Of a DNA stretch of 64,000 nucleotides, positions 1 to 8,466 are shown in pieces. The stretch's first letter is position 1; each line of letters starts with the position of its first letter. The position numbers were made by a program, and so were the translations under genes. Source of the stretch: Corynebacterium tuberculostearicum SK141 (lineage in GTDB: Bacteria > Actinomycetota > Actinomycetes > Mycobacteriales > Mycobacteriaceae); the NCBI RefSeq assembly GCF_000175635.1, contig NZ_ACVP01000020.1:19782-83781 (forward strand), read 5' to 3'. The notes beneath the pieces are model-generated. The model had not been told where the DNA came from. It saw only the letters and a program-made list of their open reading frames with translations, and made no database searches.

Positions 1-1
1 A

Positions 2-901
2 GGCATTGTCCACACGATGATTAATCGTCAGTTGCTCTCCCGGGAGACGGCCGGTGCGGATATCACCATCGCCTCCGATATTCCGGAAGGTACGGGTTTG
101 GGTGCGGATGCCGCGGCGGACGTCGCGGTGGCGCTCGCACTCATGGGCGCAGATGCGGACCTCGATGCGCCGTTGAGGGCCCGGGTCGCGGATGTCTGCA
201 CCCAGGCCGTTTCTACCTTCGCAGCGCGGCCGCCGCTGCGCGCACGCCACAGCGCTGCGCTGCGCAGCACTGGTGAGGGCGTGTGCATCATGGACTACGC
301 CGATGGTTCTGTCACCCACGCCCCGCATGTGGTGGGCCGCGAGATGTCCGCCTTTGCGGTGGCAGTGCCGGAAGATTTCTCCGCGCAGGAGGAAACGGCC
401 ATCGCCGATATCCGCCAGCGCCAGCGCTTTATCGATGATGCCTGCCACTCCTTTGGCACCGATTCGCTGCGCTTGCTTCCCGACGCCCAACAGCGCGTCC
501 TCGACTGGCTCAAGGCCGTGCACAAGGTCTACGGCGAGGAAGGCCGCCCAAGCATCAGCGCCGCCACGGAGTGGATGGCCTTTTATGAGGAAGAGACTGA
601 GCGCGTAGAAAAGTTTGCGCGCTGCCTGCGCTCACACCGCGGCGCGGAGCTCTTCCCTATCCTGTTGCAGTCGCAGTCTTCCTTGGCCAATATCTACGGC
701 TTGGATTCGGCAGAAAAACTCGCCGAATTGGTCACGGTTCGCGGTGCCGTAGCGGGTCGATCGGCGCATGCCGGTACCTCGAACGCGGTCATCGCTTATG
801 TGCCAGCGAAAAGCGCGCACAATTTCGCAGCTGACTTGGCTGAAGATGGCCTGCTCGTCGTCGAGCTGCAGCCAGGCGAGGCCGCCCGCGGCGAAGGTTA
901 G
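2..901 (+). CDS. GHMP kinase family protein, galactokinase-like (5' partial)
   Basis: The reading frame is open from the first bases of the window, so the N-terminus lies upstream; the first internal ATG is at 17. The visible part carries a GHMP-kinase phosphate-binding loop (PEGTGLGADAA, about residues 23-33 after the ATG at 17), where the usual second Ser/Ala pair is altered. The C-terminal half has an AGRSAHAGTSNAV stretch where galactokinases have their glycine-rich motif 3. Members phosphorylate small metabolites with ATP in the cytoplasm. The galactokinase signature itself is outside the window and motif 3 is divergent, so the substrate is uncertain. It converges on the RNB-domain gene 12 bp downstream. 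Confidence 0.6.
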   Translation, partial: GIVHTMINRQLLSRETAGADITIASDIPEGTGLGADAAADVAVALALMGADADLDAPLRARVADVCTQAVSTFAARPPLRARHSAALRSTGEGVCIMDYADGSVTHAPHVVGREMSAFAVAVPEDFSAQEETAIADIRQRQRFIDDACHSFGTDSLRLLPDAQQRVLDWLKAVHKVYGEEGRPSISAATEWMAFYEEETERVEKFARCLRSHRGAELFPILLQSQSSLANIYGLDSAEKLAELVTVRGAVAGRSAHAGTSNAVIAYVPAKSAHNFAADLAEDGLLVVELQPGEAARGEG

Positions 902-913
902 GAGCCTTGCCGG

Positions 914-2308
914 CTAGTCGGCCGGCCACGCAAAGAGAACCTCGCGCGAATCGGTATCCGACGTCACCAGCGAGACAGTGGTCTCACTGCCGGTTTCCGG
1001 TGCGCCCACGCATTGGGCGAAGACGGGTGGCTCCGGTATGAAAATCCGTGCCTTCTCCCGCTTCGCATCGCCGCGGACCACGGTGGCTGAGAAATTGGTC
1101 CCGAGCCAAGGTCGCAACACGGTGGCCTCAGTCAGGTTCAGGCAGGCCTTATCCACTTGGGAGGCGAGCTGCGAGGTCGAACGCATCGCCCCGATGACCT
1201 CCGTAGCGCTGCCTGTCACCCACTCGGGAACCTCATAACCGCCGCATAGTGCTAGGCATACTTCCGTGGCGAACCTATCGGAAAGGCGCCGCAGCGGCGC
1301 GGTGACGTGGGCATAGTAGCCACCAATACCGGCATGTACCTGCGCCTCCTGCTCGCCTAGCCAGGCATAGTCGGCGCCCCTCAGCAGGCTCTGGGCCTCG
1401 CGCATGACGGCCATGCCGCGCGGGGAATCGGCGTCGACGGTGAGGAGGAATTGGGGAATGGGGGCGTCGCCAAGCGCAAAGCCTAGGGCCTGCGCCTCGG
1501 CGCGAAATTGGCGCTCGTGCTCCGGCTCGGCCGCGGGCAGGGTGCGCAAGAAGCCCACGCCAGCTTCCTGCATGAGGCGCCCAGCGCACATGCCGGCGAG
1601 CAGCGAAATTTCGGAGTTAAAGTCCATGACCTCATAGCGCGGCTCGATGATGAGCTCAAAGGTACCGTCCTCATTTTCCACCACGCGCTGGGAGGGCAGG
1701 CGCAAGGAAATGGCCTGGCGGCGCAGGGAGGATTCCTGGCGCAGCCGGCCGACCACCGGCAGCAGCGCGATGGATGGGTGGAGGTTGCCGGCCGCGAGGT
1801 CCGCATGCGCGCCCTCATAATCCAGGCGGGCCTGGGAGTAAATCAGCGCGCGCTCGACGTGGAAGGACTCCACCTCACCGTTGCCATCCAAGTCAAAGGT
1901 CCACAACACGGCCGGCTTATCGGTGCCAGGCAGCAGCGAGGCTCGGTCCTCGGAAAGCTCCGGTGGGTGCAGGCGCGCGGGTTCATCGGGAAGATAAATG
2001 GTCTGGCCGCGGCGGAAGGATTCGCGCTCTAACTCGCTGCCGGGCTCGATGAAAGCAGCAACGTCCGCGATAGCATAAAAGACGCGGTAGCCGCCCTCGC
2101 GTTCTTCGATGTAGACCGCCTGATCCAAGTCCATGGAGCCGGCGGGATCCAGGGTCACGAAGGGAATTTCGCGGGCGTCGCGGCGCGAGTCGGCGTATCG
2201 GTCCTGCGCGCGGGCGGCCTGGGCAGTGACCTCGGCCGGAAAATCGGTGGCCACCGAAAATTCTGTGGCAATGGCGCGGAAATCGAGCGGGGCGGCATAG
2301 AGCTTCAT
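914..2308 (-). CDS. RNB-domain ribonuclease (RNase II/R family)
   Basis: The 464-aa protein has the RNase II catalytic signature early in the domain (TLDPAGSMDLDQAV, with the metal-binding aspartates), followed by YRVFYAIADVAAF and later YAHVTAPLRRLSDRF, all hallmarks of the RNB fold that degrades single-stranded RNA 3' to 5'. It is shorter than E. coli RNase II/R and lacks obvious N-terminal cold-shock domains, as is usual for the actinobacterial short form. I chose ATG 2308 (MKLYAAPLDF), preceded by a GGTGGTGGG purine run. The frame stays open further upstream, but that part overlaps the 3' end of the RNase P RNA. The gene is immediately downstream of rnpB on the same strand. Confidence 0.85.
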   Translation of the reverse strand: MKLYAAPLDFRAIATEFSVATDFPAEVTAQAARAQDRYADSRRDAREIPFVTLDPAGSMDLDQAVYIEEREGGYRVFYAIADVAAFIEPGSELERESFRRGQTIYLPDEPARLHPPELSEDRASLLPGTDKPAVLWTFDLDGNGEVESFHVERALIYSQARLDYEGAHADLAAGNLHPSIALLPVVGRLRQESSLRRQAISLRLPSQRVVENEDGTFELIIEPRYEVMDFNSEISLLAGMCAGRLMQEAGVGFLRTLPAAEPEHERQFRAEAQALGFALGDAPIPQFLLTVDADSPRGMAVMREAQSLLRGADYAWLGEQEAQVHAGIGGYYAHVTAPLRRLSDRFATEVCLALCGGYEVPEWVTGSATEVIGAMRSTSQLASQVDKACLNLTEATVLRPWLGTNFSATVVRGDAKREKARIFIPEPPVFAQCVGAPETGSETTVSLVTSDTDSREVLFAWPAD

Positions 2309-2337
2309 GCCCACCACCATAAACGTAGTAGGGCGAA

Positions 2338-2785
2338 TGAGTCGGCCTATAAGCCGGATTCTGTCTAACCGCGGCACTCCCTGAGAAGTACCGCGCGGTG
2401 AACATCCATCTAGACCAACCGTTGCCAGTTGGTTCCAGCAGCTACCTTCAGGCTCGAGCGAGCAGCCTTAAAACGCCTGATCGGGCCCCGCAACGTGGCG
2501 GGGCCGTGATGCCTTGCTCCCGGTGGGGTTTGCCCAGCCACCGCCATCGCTGACGGTGCTGGTGCGCTCTTAACGCACCGTTTCACCCTTACCTTGTGGC
2601 TCCAACTTGGCCGAAACCAAGTGGAGGTACAAGGCGGTCTACTTTCTGTTGCACTTGCCCGCGGGTTTCCCCGGGTTGCCGTTAGCAACCACCGTGCTCT
2701 GTGGAGTCCGGACTTTCCTCGGCGCCCACGCGGCAGCACGTGGCTGCCCGTTTGAAGCGACGCGATCACCCGGCCGGCTCATTCG
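2338..2785 (-). ncRNA. rnpB: RNase P RNA (bacterial type A)
   Basis: The minus strand reads the conserved RNase P RNA blocks: the 5' stem GAGCCGGCCGGGTGATCGC near 2780, the universal GAGGAAAGTCCGGACTCC core around 2700-2725, the ACAGAGCACGGTGGTTGCTA block after it, and the 3' closing GCCGGCTTATAGGCCGAC near 2341-2358, which pairs with the 5' end. The length of about 450 nt fits type A actinobacterial RNAs. It is the catalytic RNA that matures tRNA 5' ends. The exact ends are estimated to within about 10 nt. It lies between the RNase H/phosphatase and RNB genes. Confidence 0.93.
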
Positions 2786-2796
2786 CGTTCCTTATT

Positions 2797-3927
2797 CTAG
2801 CGCAGGCCCGCCAGGTGGCCCACATCGTTAAATCCGTGCACCATAGAGCCGCCTTCCCAAAATTCCACCCGCGAAATGGCAGCCAGGTCTAAGAAGAGGT
2901 GCCCAAAGGTGGCTGGGCCGGCATCTAGCGCCTGGCGGATGAAGGACTTAATTGGGTTGACGTGGCTGACCACCAGCACGGTCTTTCCTGCGAAGCGCTC
3001 TTGGAGCTCCTTGCGGGTGGTGCGCACGCGGCGGTTGACCGCCTGCAGCGATTCACCGCCCGGACAGGCGACGCTCGCATCGTGCAGCCATTCGTCGTGA
3101 AGTTCCGGATCGCGCTGGTGGGCCTCGGCCGCGGTCTTGCCTTCCCACGCACCGAAGTCCACCTCGATGAGGCCGTCGACGGTCTCTACCTCGATATCGC
3201 GGCCATTGGCCACGGCCGCCGCGGTCTCTTGGCAGCGGCGCAGGGGCGAGCAGACGATGGCGTCAAAGTCGGCGTCGGCAAGCGCCTGCGCAGCGGCGAG
3301 CGCCTGCTTTTGGCCAAGCTCCGTAAGCCCCGGATTGGCGCGGCCGGAGTACTGCTTGGCGGCCGACATCTCCGTCTGCCCGTGGCGAAGCAAGATAAAG
3401 CGGGTGGTAGGTCCACGGTCCCCCAGCCAATCGGTGGGGTGCGGCGCGGTGGTGTCCTGCTCCCCGGCCGGTGCTGGCTCGGAGTCTTCCTCGCCGGCCA
3501 CGATGCCTTCCGGGTGCCCGGCGGCCGCGGCATCCATGGCGTCATTGGACAGGGCGTCTGCCACCTTGTTCTTGGCGCGCGGCACCCAGTCCAGGCTGAA
3601 AGAAGAAAAGCCGTTGATGTATTCGCGGGCGCGCAGGGCCAGCTTCTGCATATCGGGGTGCTTGATCTTCCAGCGGCCGTTGATTTGTTCCACTACCAGC
3701 TTGGAGTCCATGTGGAATTCCACCTCGGTAGCGCCCATCTCGGTGGCGGCTTCAAGGCCGCGCAGCAGGCCGTTGTACTCAGCGACGTTATTAGTGGACT
3801 TGGTACCTACCACGTAGACAATTTCGCGCAGGATGCGCTGCCCGCTGCCGTCATAGATAACGGTGCCGGAACCGGCTACTCCGGGGTTGCCGCGGGAGCC
3901 GCCATCGGCGTAGATGATGACCTTCAT
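2797..3927 (-). CDS. Bifunctional RNase HI / histidine phosphatase (Rv2228c-like)
   Basis: This 376-aa fusion has an N-terminal RNase HI domain (residues 1-135) with the four acidic catalytic positions visible in YADGGSRGNPG, NNVAEYNGLL, FHMDSKLVV and NKVADALSND, so it should cut RNA in RNA:DNA hybrids. An acidic, Pro/Ala-rich linker follows. The C-terminal histidine-phosphatase domain (from about 185) carries the LLRHGQTE phospho-histidine motif and a second histidine in SHVNPIK. Homologues with this architecture are typical of mycolic-acid bacteria, and the phosphatase half resembles alpha-ribazole phosphatase CobC. I chose ATG 3927; its first base overlaps the stop of the zinc-ribbon gene, so the two are translationally coupled. 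Confidence 0.9.
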   Translation of the reverse strand: MKVIIYADGGSRGNPGVAGSGTVIYDGSGQRILREIVYVVGTKSTNNVAEYNGLLRGLEAATEMGATEVEFHMDSKLVVEQINGRWKIKHPDMQKLALRAREYINGFSSFSLDWVPRAKNKVADALSNDAMDAAAAGHPEGIVAGEEDSEPAPAGEQDTTAPHPTDWLGDRGPTTRFILLRHGQTEMSAAKQYSGRANPGLTELGQKQALAAAQALADADFDAIVCSPLRRCQETAAAVANGRDIEVETVDGLIEVDFGAWEGKTAAEAHQRDPELHDEWLHDASVACPGGESLQAVNRRVRTTRKELQERFAGKTVLVVSHVNPIKSFIRQALDAGPATFGHLFLDLAAISRVEFWEGGSMVHGFNDVGHLAGLR

Positions 3928-4643
3928 TAGACCAGGCGCACCAGGTAGGAGCCGCAATCGCCGCACTGCGGCAGCTCATCGGCCGGGGCATTGCGCACGG
4001 CGTTTTGCTCGGCCGGCGGCAAGACAATGAAGCAGCCGCCGCAGGCGCGATTGGCCTTGAACTGGGCGGCACCTACGCCATTTTCCTCGCGCTGGGTATC
4101 GTACTCGCTGAGCACTCCAGCGGGCAGCTGATCGCGCAGCTCGCCGATGCGCACGGCCGGATCCTCTTGATTGGCGGCCGCTTCCTTAGCCGCCTCGGCC
4201 GCACGGCGCAGCTTTTCCAGTTTGCGTTCGGAATCAGAAACGCGCGCACCGTGGACGTCCAGATTGGAACGCAGCGCGTGCACCTCGTTATGCGCCTCCT
4301 GCAGCTCGCTCATGAGGTCTGCGATGCGGGACTTGGCGGCGTAGAGATCGTGCTCCAGATCCTTGCGGGTTTCTGGGTCTACTGCGGCGCCGAGCTGGCG
4401 CTTATCATCGCGCTCGCGCTGGCGCAGCTTGCGCTCATCGGCCTGGATACGCAGGATTTCGGTCTCCATGTCATCGACGGCCATCTGCGCAGAACCGGAG
4501 GCATCGAGCAGGCGCTTGTGCTCCTCCTTGGCCTTGTCATATTCGGCTTGTTCCGGGATTTCCTTCTCAGCGCCATGGCCCTGCGAGCGTTCCAGGTTGG
4601 CCAGCTCCAGCAGTACCGGCTGTAGTTCTTGCGATAGTTTCAC
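3927..4643 (-). CDS. Coiled-coil zinc-ribbon protein (C4-type, DUF164 family)
   Basis: The 238-aa protein is mostly a long charged coiled coil (residues about 10-180, rich in Glu/Lys/Arg/Ala). It ends in a C4 zinc ribbon with two CxxC knuckles, ACGGCF and QCGDCGSYLVR. Homologues accompany the Nif3-like and RNase H genes in actinobacteria and are suspected to bind nucleic acid, but their job is not settled. It starts directly after the Nif3-like gene (stop and start adjacent at 4643/4644) and overlaps the RNase H gene by one base, so the three form one operon. Confidence 0.85.
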   Translation of the reverse strand: MKLSQELQPVLLELANLERSQGHGAEKEIPEQAEYDKAKEEHKRLLDASGSAQMAVDDMETEILRIQADERKLRQRERDDKRQLGAAVDPETRKDLEHDLYAAKSRIADLMSELQEAHNEVHALRSNLDVHGARVSDSERKLEKLRRAAEAAKEAAANQEDPAVRIGELRDQLPAGVLSEYDTQREENGVGAAQFKANRACGGCFIVLPPAEQNAVRNAPADELPQCGDCGSYLVRLV

Positions 4644-5783
4644 TTATGACTCCTTTGGGTGCGCAGAGATAGTCCACGGGTCGGTGCGCAGGCTAATAAT
4701 TTCCGTATCCAGTTCTAAAGCATCCTCTACGATATCGCGCGCCTGGGCCGTCCACGGAAATTCGCTGGCCCAGTGGGCGGTATCGATGACGGCCGGGCCG
4801 CCGGCGCGCAGGTGCTCATCCACCGGGTGGTGGCGCAGATCCGAGGTAACGTACACGTCCACGCCTAGCTTCGCGGCCGCGGAGAGGAAGGAATCTCCCG
4901 AACCGGAAGACACGGCCACCGTGCGCACCTTCTGGTCCGGATCGCCGGCGGCGCGGATACCCCAGGCGGTCTCCGGCAGGGCGTTGGCCACCTGCTGGGT
5001 GAACTCACGCAGGGTCATCTCCTGCGGCAGCTCTCCCACACGCCCCAGGCCGAGCGCCTTGTCCAGATCCTGGTGGCCGGCGGTTTCCGTGATGTCATAG
5101 GCCGGCACCTCATACGGGTGGGCGGCGTGCAGGGCCTTCAACAAGGAGGAGCGAAGTGCGGCCGGGGCGACGAACTCGACGCGGATTTCCTCGCCGCGGT
5201 GCAGCGCGCCGATCTCGCCCTCGGTGGGGTCAGCGCCCTCCTCCGGCCGGAATTGGCCCGTGCCGGCGATATCGAAGGAGCAGTGGGAGTAGGCACCGAT
5301 GTGGCCCGCGCCGGCGTCGAAAAGCGCCTGCTTTACCTCCTCAACCGTGGCGACCGGCACGTGCACGCCCCACTTATCCACGCCCTGCGGCTCCGGCACG
5401 ATGGGCCGGCCGGGGTTGATGCCTACCAGCTCCGCGAGCTTGTCGTTGACGCCCGGCCGCGCTTTATCCGCGTTGGTGTGGGCCGCAAAGAGGGCAACGC
5501 CATTGCTGACCAGCGTGTGCACTACCTTGCCCTTGGGCGTATCGGCCGCCACGGACTCCACCCCGCGCAGCAACAACGGGTGGTGAACCACGAGCATGTC
5601 CGCGCCGAGCTCCACCGCGCGCTCGGCCACCGCTTGGGTGCAGTCCAAAGCGAAAGCCACCCGCTTTACCTCCGCGGCCGGATCCCCGCAGATAAGCCCC
5701 ACGGCATCCCACGTTTCCGCCAGGTGCGGCGGGTAGGCCTCATCGAGTACGCGGCGGACATCGCCCACGCTCACAGCGGACAT
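4644..5783 (-). CDS. Nif3-like dinuclear metal center protein
   Basis: This 379-aa protein belongs to the Nif3/YqfO family (GTP cyclohydrolase 1 type 2 homologues). The metal-binding motifs are visible: VVHHPLLLRG (about 65-75), AAHTNADKARPGVND (about 99-113), and near the C-terminus VTSDLRHHPVDEH and VIDTAHWASE. The middle third (about 130-230) carries the PII-like insert seen in the long YqfO form. The enzymatic role is uncertain; family members are hexameric metal proteins. It heads the three-gene operon with the zinc-ribbon and RNase H/phosphatase genes and is divergent from the LMW phosphatase gene. Confidence 0.88.
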   Translation of the reverse strand: MSAVSVGDVRRVLDEAYPPHLAETWDAVGLICGDPAAEVKRVAFALDCTQAVAERAVELGADMLVVHHPLLLRGVESVAADTPKGKVVHTLVSNGVALFAAHTNADKARPGVNDKLAELVGINPGRPIVPEPQGVDKWGVHVPVATVEEVKQALFDAGAGHIGAYSHCSFDIAGTGQFRPEEGADPTEGEIGALHRGEEIRVEFVAPAALRSSLLKALHAAHPYEVPAYDITETAGHQDLDKALGLGRVGELPQEMTLREFTQQVANALPETAWGIRAAGDPDQKVRTVAVSSGSGDSFLSAAAKLGVDVYVTSDLRHHPVDEHLRAGGPAVIDTAHWASEFPWTAQARDIVEDALELDTEIISLRTDPWTISAHPKES

Positions 5784-5829
5784 GGAGGTGCTCCTTTATG
5801 CTCGTTTCATGGAATAGTTACTACTGCTA

Positions 5830-5835
5830 TATCCT
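5830..5835 (+). promoter_or_regulatory. Candidate -10 element for the phosphatase-SURF1 operon
   Basis: TATCCT fits the corynebacterial TANNNT -10 consensus in the 95-bp divergent intergenic region. It lies about 45 bp before ATG 5879, and a GAAGGGG ribosome-binding stretch precedes that ATG. No convincing -35 is seen, which is common in this genus. Confidence 0.4.
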
Positions 5836-5878
5836 ATCTTCCGCACCACAGTACTATTCGCGCGAAGGGGTTTTCCGC

Positions 5879-6370
5879 ATGACCGAGACCGATACCCGCT
5901 CCGGCCTTTACCTCGTTTTTGTTTGCACCGGAAATATCTGCCGCTCCCCCATGGCAGAAATCATCGTGCGCGATGAAATGGAAAAGGAGATGCTCGACCT
6001 CGTCGCCACCGTAGATTCCTGCGGCCTGGGCGGCTGGCATGTGGGCCAGGGCGCGGACGAACGCGCAGTTGCCGAACTGCGCCGCGGCGGCCACGATGGC
6101 GGTTCCCACCGCGCGTCCAAGCTAGGGGCAGAGCATATGGATGCTGATCTCTTCATCGCCATGGACAAAGGCCACCGCGAGGCCCTCATTGAGCACGGCA
6201 TCGACCCGGCCAAGATTCGCTTGATGCGCAGCTTCGATCCCAACTCCCCGGAGGACGCGGACGTGGCAGACCCCTATTACGGTTCCGCAGCGGATTTTGA
6301 AACCACACGCAAGAATATCGAGGCCGCCGTGCCTGGCCTGCTGGATTGGATTCGCGCTAACCGCGACTAG
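5879..6370 (+). CDS. Low molecular weight protein-tyrosine-phosphatase
   Basis: The 163-aa protein has the LMW-PTP P-loop FVCTGNICRSPMAE near the N-terminus (nucleophilic Cys and the Arg of the CX5R motif) and the general-acid Asp in VADPYYGSAADFE near the C-terminus. Such enzymes remove phosphate from tyrosines of cytosolic or envelope kinases, and sometimes act on arsenate or arginine phosphate. The frame is open further upstream, but ATG 5879 after GAAGGGG gives the normal family start. The SURF1-like gene follows 10 bp downstream, so the two are probably co-transcribed. Confidence 0.92.
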   Translation: MTETDTRSGLYLVFVCTGNICRSPMAEIIVRDEMEKEMLDLVATVDSCGLGGWHVGQGADERAVAELRRGGHDGGSHRASKLGAEHMDADLFIAMDKGHREALIEHGIDPAKIRLMRSFDPNSPEDADVADPYYGSAADFETTRKNIEAAVPGLLDWIRANRD

Positions 6371-6380
6371 ACTAGGCCCC

Positions 6381-7388
6381 ATGCTAAAGACGTTCCTTAA
6401 GCCGGGTTGGGTTCTACTGCTGCTGTTCGTCGTGGCTTTTTCCTACCTTGCTTTTACCGTCCTTGCCCCGTGGCAGCTGGGCAAGGACGATGACATTGTG
6501 GAACGCAACGAGCTCATCACCCACGCCTATGAGGCCGATCCCCAGCCGGTGGAAGACCTCGTGGATGATAACGGCGCCATCAAGGACGATGAGTGGTCCC
6601 GTGCCACCCTGCACGGCCGATACCTGCCGCAGGACGAGGTGCTGCTGCGCCTGCGCCCGGTCGATTCCGGTCCGTCCTACCAATCTCTGGTTCCCTTCCG
6701 CACCGATTCTGGCCTGACCATCTTGGTCAACCGCGGCTGGGTCAAGGCCGGCGAGGCCAACGCCGTGCCGGATATCCCTGATGCTCCCTCGGGCGAGACC
6801 ACTCTCACCGGCATGATCCGCGCCGACGAGGCCGAGCACCAGTCCGCCCCCATTAAGCGGGAGGGCTACCAGCAGGTCTACTCCATCCATACGGAGCAGA
6901 TTGCCTCGCTTATCGACGCCCCCTTGGCCCACGACTACATCCAACTCTCCGCCGACCAGCCCGGCGTGCTCAACCCCATGCCTATCCCGCAGCTCGACCG
7001 CGGCAACCACCTCTCCTACGGCTACCAGTGGATTGCCTTCGGCATCATGGCCCCGCTGGGCTTGGGCTACTTCGTGTGGTCCGAAATCCGTGAGCGCCGC
7101 CGCCTGCGCGAGGAGGAAGAGGCCCTCGCCGCCCTCGACGCCGATGCCTCTACCCCATCCGAGCCCGCCGACGCCTCCGTTGCAGGCTCCGCGCCCGTAG
7201 AAACCCCGTCCCCTGCGACCACCCAGCGCGACGCCCACGCGGCCACTGACGACGCCACCGATACCGCCACGGCCGTTCCCGCCGCGTCCTCCTCGCACGC
7301 CGCTAGCCGCCGCAATCGCTCGCGCTACGGCGACTCCAAACCAGATCACTACGCCAAGCTGAACAAGCGCCGCCGCGAGCGCTACTAG
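6381..7388 (+). CDS. SURF1 family membrane protein
   Basis: The 335-aa protein has the SURF1 layout: one N-terminal membrane helix (about residues 5-28, ending in the conserved APWQLGKD), a large extracytoplasmic domain, and a second helix at about 215-240 (YGYQWIAFGIMAPLGLGYFVW). SURF1 proteins help assemble the haem-copper cytochrome c oxidase. The tail after the second helix is an unusual 95-residue Ala/Thr/Pro/Ser-rich segment ending in a basic cluster (NKRRRERY), as in other corynebacterial members. The start at ATG 6381 was chosen because upstream codons overlap the phosphatase gene. Confidence 0.85.
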   Translation: MLKTFLKPGWVLLLLFVVAFSYLAFTVLAPWQLGKDDDIVERNELITHAYEADPQPVEDLVDDNGAIKDDEWSRATLHGRYLPQDEVLLRLRPVDSGPSYQSLVPFRTDSGLTILVNRGWVKAGEANAVPDIPDAPSGETTLTGMIRADEAEHQSAPIKREGYQQVYSIHTEQIASLIDAPLAHDYIQLSADQPGVLNPMPIPQLDRGNHLSYGYQWIAFGIMAPLGLGYFVWSEIRERRRLREEEEALAALDADASTPSEPADASVAGSAPVETPSPATTQRDAHAATDDATDTATAVPAASSSHAASRRNRSRYGDSKPDHYAKLNKRRRERY

Positions 7389-7440
7389 GGCCCCGGCCTG
7401 CCTAGGCCACCTAGCCCGCGTTGCCTGAACATCCGCCTAG

Positions 7441-7500
7441 GCCCCAAGGAATAGCCACGTTAATGCGTAATGCCCTCTCCTCTTGGGGCATAACGTGGCC
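7441..7500. repeat. Interleaved inverted repeats with pseudoknot topology
   Basis: In the 200-bp space after the SURF1 gene, two arm pairs are interleaved: GCCCCAAG (7441-7448) with CTTGGGGC (7482-7489), and GCCACGTTA (7454-7462) with TAACGTGGC (7491-7499). The order A-B-A'-B' allows a pseudoknot or two mutually exclusive hairpins. No T-run follows, so it is not a standard terminator. Confidence 0.6.
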
Positions 7501-7542
7501 ACAAGTTGGCTCTCGAGGCCTTACCGCCTAAGCCCACCAACG

Positions 7543-7583
7543 CAAAAAGACCGCTTCCCGGAACCGAATCCGGGAGGCGGTCT
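7543..7583 (-). terminator. Terminator downstream of tRNA-Val
   Basis: On the minus strand a GC-rich hairpin (AGACCGCCTCCCGGA / TCCGGGAAGCGGTCT, one mismatch) is followed by TTTTT. It sits 7 bp after the tRNA 3' end. Confidence 0.8.
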
Positions 7584-7589
7584 GTCTTG

Positions 7590-7662
7590 TGCGGCCTGAG
7601 GGGATCGAACCCCCGACCTATTGGGTGTAAACCAATTGCTCTTCCAGCTGAGCTAAAGCCGC
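7590..7662 (-). tRNA. tRNA-Val (TAC)
   Basis: The minus strand folds as a 73-nt cloverleaf: acceptor GCGGCTT..., D-arm GCTCAGCTGGAAGAGC, anticodon loop TTTACAC between ATTGG and CCAAT (anticodon TAC, valine), T-arm GGGGGTTCGATCCCC. CCA is not encoded. Confidence 0.95.
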
Positions 7663-7730
7663 ATGCGCTCTTGCGCTGTTAGAAACAGTAGCGCAGGTTG
7701 CTAAAGCAACACAAATCGGCAGGTAAAGCC

Positions 7731-8129
7731 CTACTTCTTGGTGTAGCCGCGCTGCACCAAGCACGAGCCTTGCCACTCCCCTAGGCGCTCCGCCTTGGTC
7801 TGCACCAGGCCTGCCAGCTGAGCGGACTCAGAGATGAGCCCAGGCTCGACGGTTCCCGGCTTGCCGGCGCCCGGAGTAAGCAGCCAGACTGCGCCGTTAT
7901 CGGCCAGCGGGCGGCTCGCATCCACCAGTCCATCCACAAGGTCGCCATCTTCTTCGCGCCACCAAAGAAGGACTACATCGCACAGCTCGTCATTTTCTTC
8001 TTCCAAGAAGTCGTCGCCGAGCACGGCCTCGATCGATTCAGAGATTGCGGTATCGCAATCCTCGTCCCAACCAAGCTCCAGGGCGATCTGCCCTTCCTTG
8101 ATTCCGAGCTTGACTGCAGCGTCAGCCAC
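7731..8129 (-). CDS. DUF3052 family protein
   Basis: The 132-aa acidic protein matches the small actinobacterial DUF3052 family (Rv2239c-like), which is conserved beside aceE. Visible family features are VKLGIKEGQIALELGWDEDCD, the acidic ISESIEAVLGDDFLEEENDELCDVVLLWWREEDGDL region and TPGAGKPGTVEPGLISE. The function is unknown. I chose GTG 8129 (VADAAV) because GGAAGGAAA precedes it at good spacing; the longer open frame upstream has no such site. It is divergent from aceE. Confidence 0.8.
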   Translation of the reverse strand: MADAAVKLGIKEGQIALELGWDEDCDTAISESIEAVLGDDFLEEENDELCDVVLLWWREEDGDLVDGLVDASRPLADNGAVWLLTPGAGKPGTVEPGLISESAQLAGLVQTKAERLGEWQGSCLVQRGYTKK

Positions 8130-8466
8130 TATGCATTTCCTTCCTAATTTAGTGAATGTCTGGTCCGCGTATCGCCCGCATCCTGCGGGTAAATCGCGGC
8201 TTAATAGAAGTATTTTAACGCCCACCGGCCCCTTTTACCCGCCTAAGGGCCGCAATTCCCCCATTTTGCAGGCCCTGCCGCCAGCGCAGCTGGCTCCACA
8301 GAGTTAGCAAACTACCCTCTTTTACCCCACCGAAATTTACAAAGATACTGGTTATGGCGATGTAACGTACCGCACGTCCCCTTAAGTCGGACTTCACAAC
8401 GACTGTGGATCTGTGAGCGCGTATCCTAGTAAGCAAACTGTGCAGACCCTTAAATAGGAGGTTTAA
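8130..8466 (+). promoter_or_regulatory. Intergenic region with aceE promoter and ribosome-binding site
   Basis: This 337-bp gap separates DUF3052 and aceE. A TATCCT -10 candidate lies at 8422-8427, and a strong AGGAGG (8456-8461) sits 5 bp before the aceE ATG. The rest is AT-richer than the flanking genes and could hold operators for carbon regulators, but I cannot assign a specific box. Confidence 0.5.

Noticed and set aside
2309..2377. Upstream extension of the RNB ribonuclease gene
   Set aside because: It overlaps the 3' end of the RNase P RNA; the family start is the ATG at 2308.
2962..3930. 322-codon plus-strand open frame opposite the RNase H gene
   Set aside because: It is an antisense shadow of a GC-rich gene with intact RNase H and phosphatase motifs.
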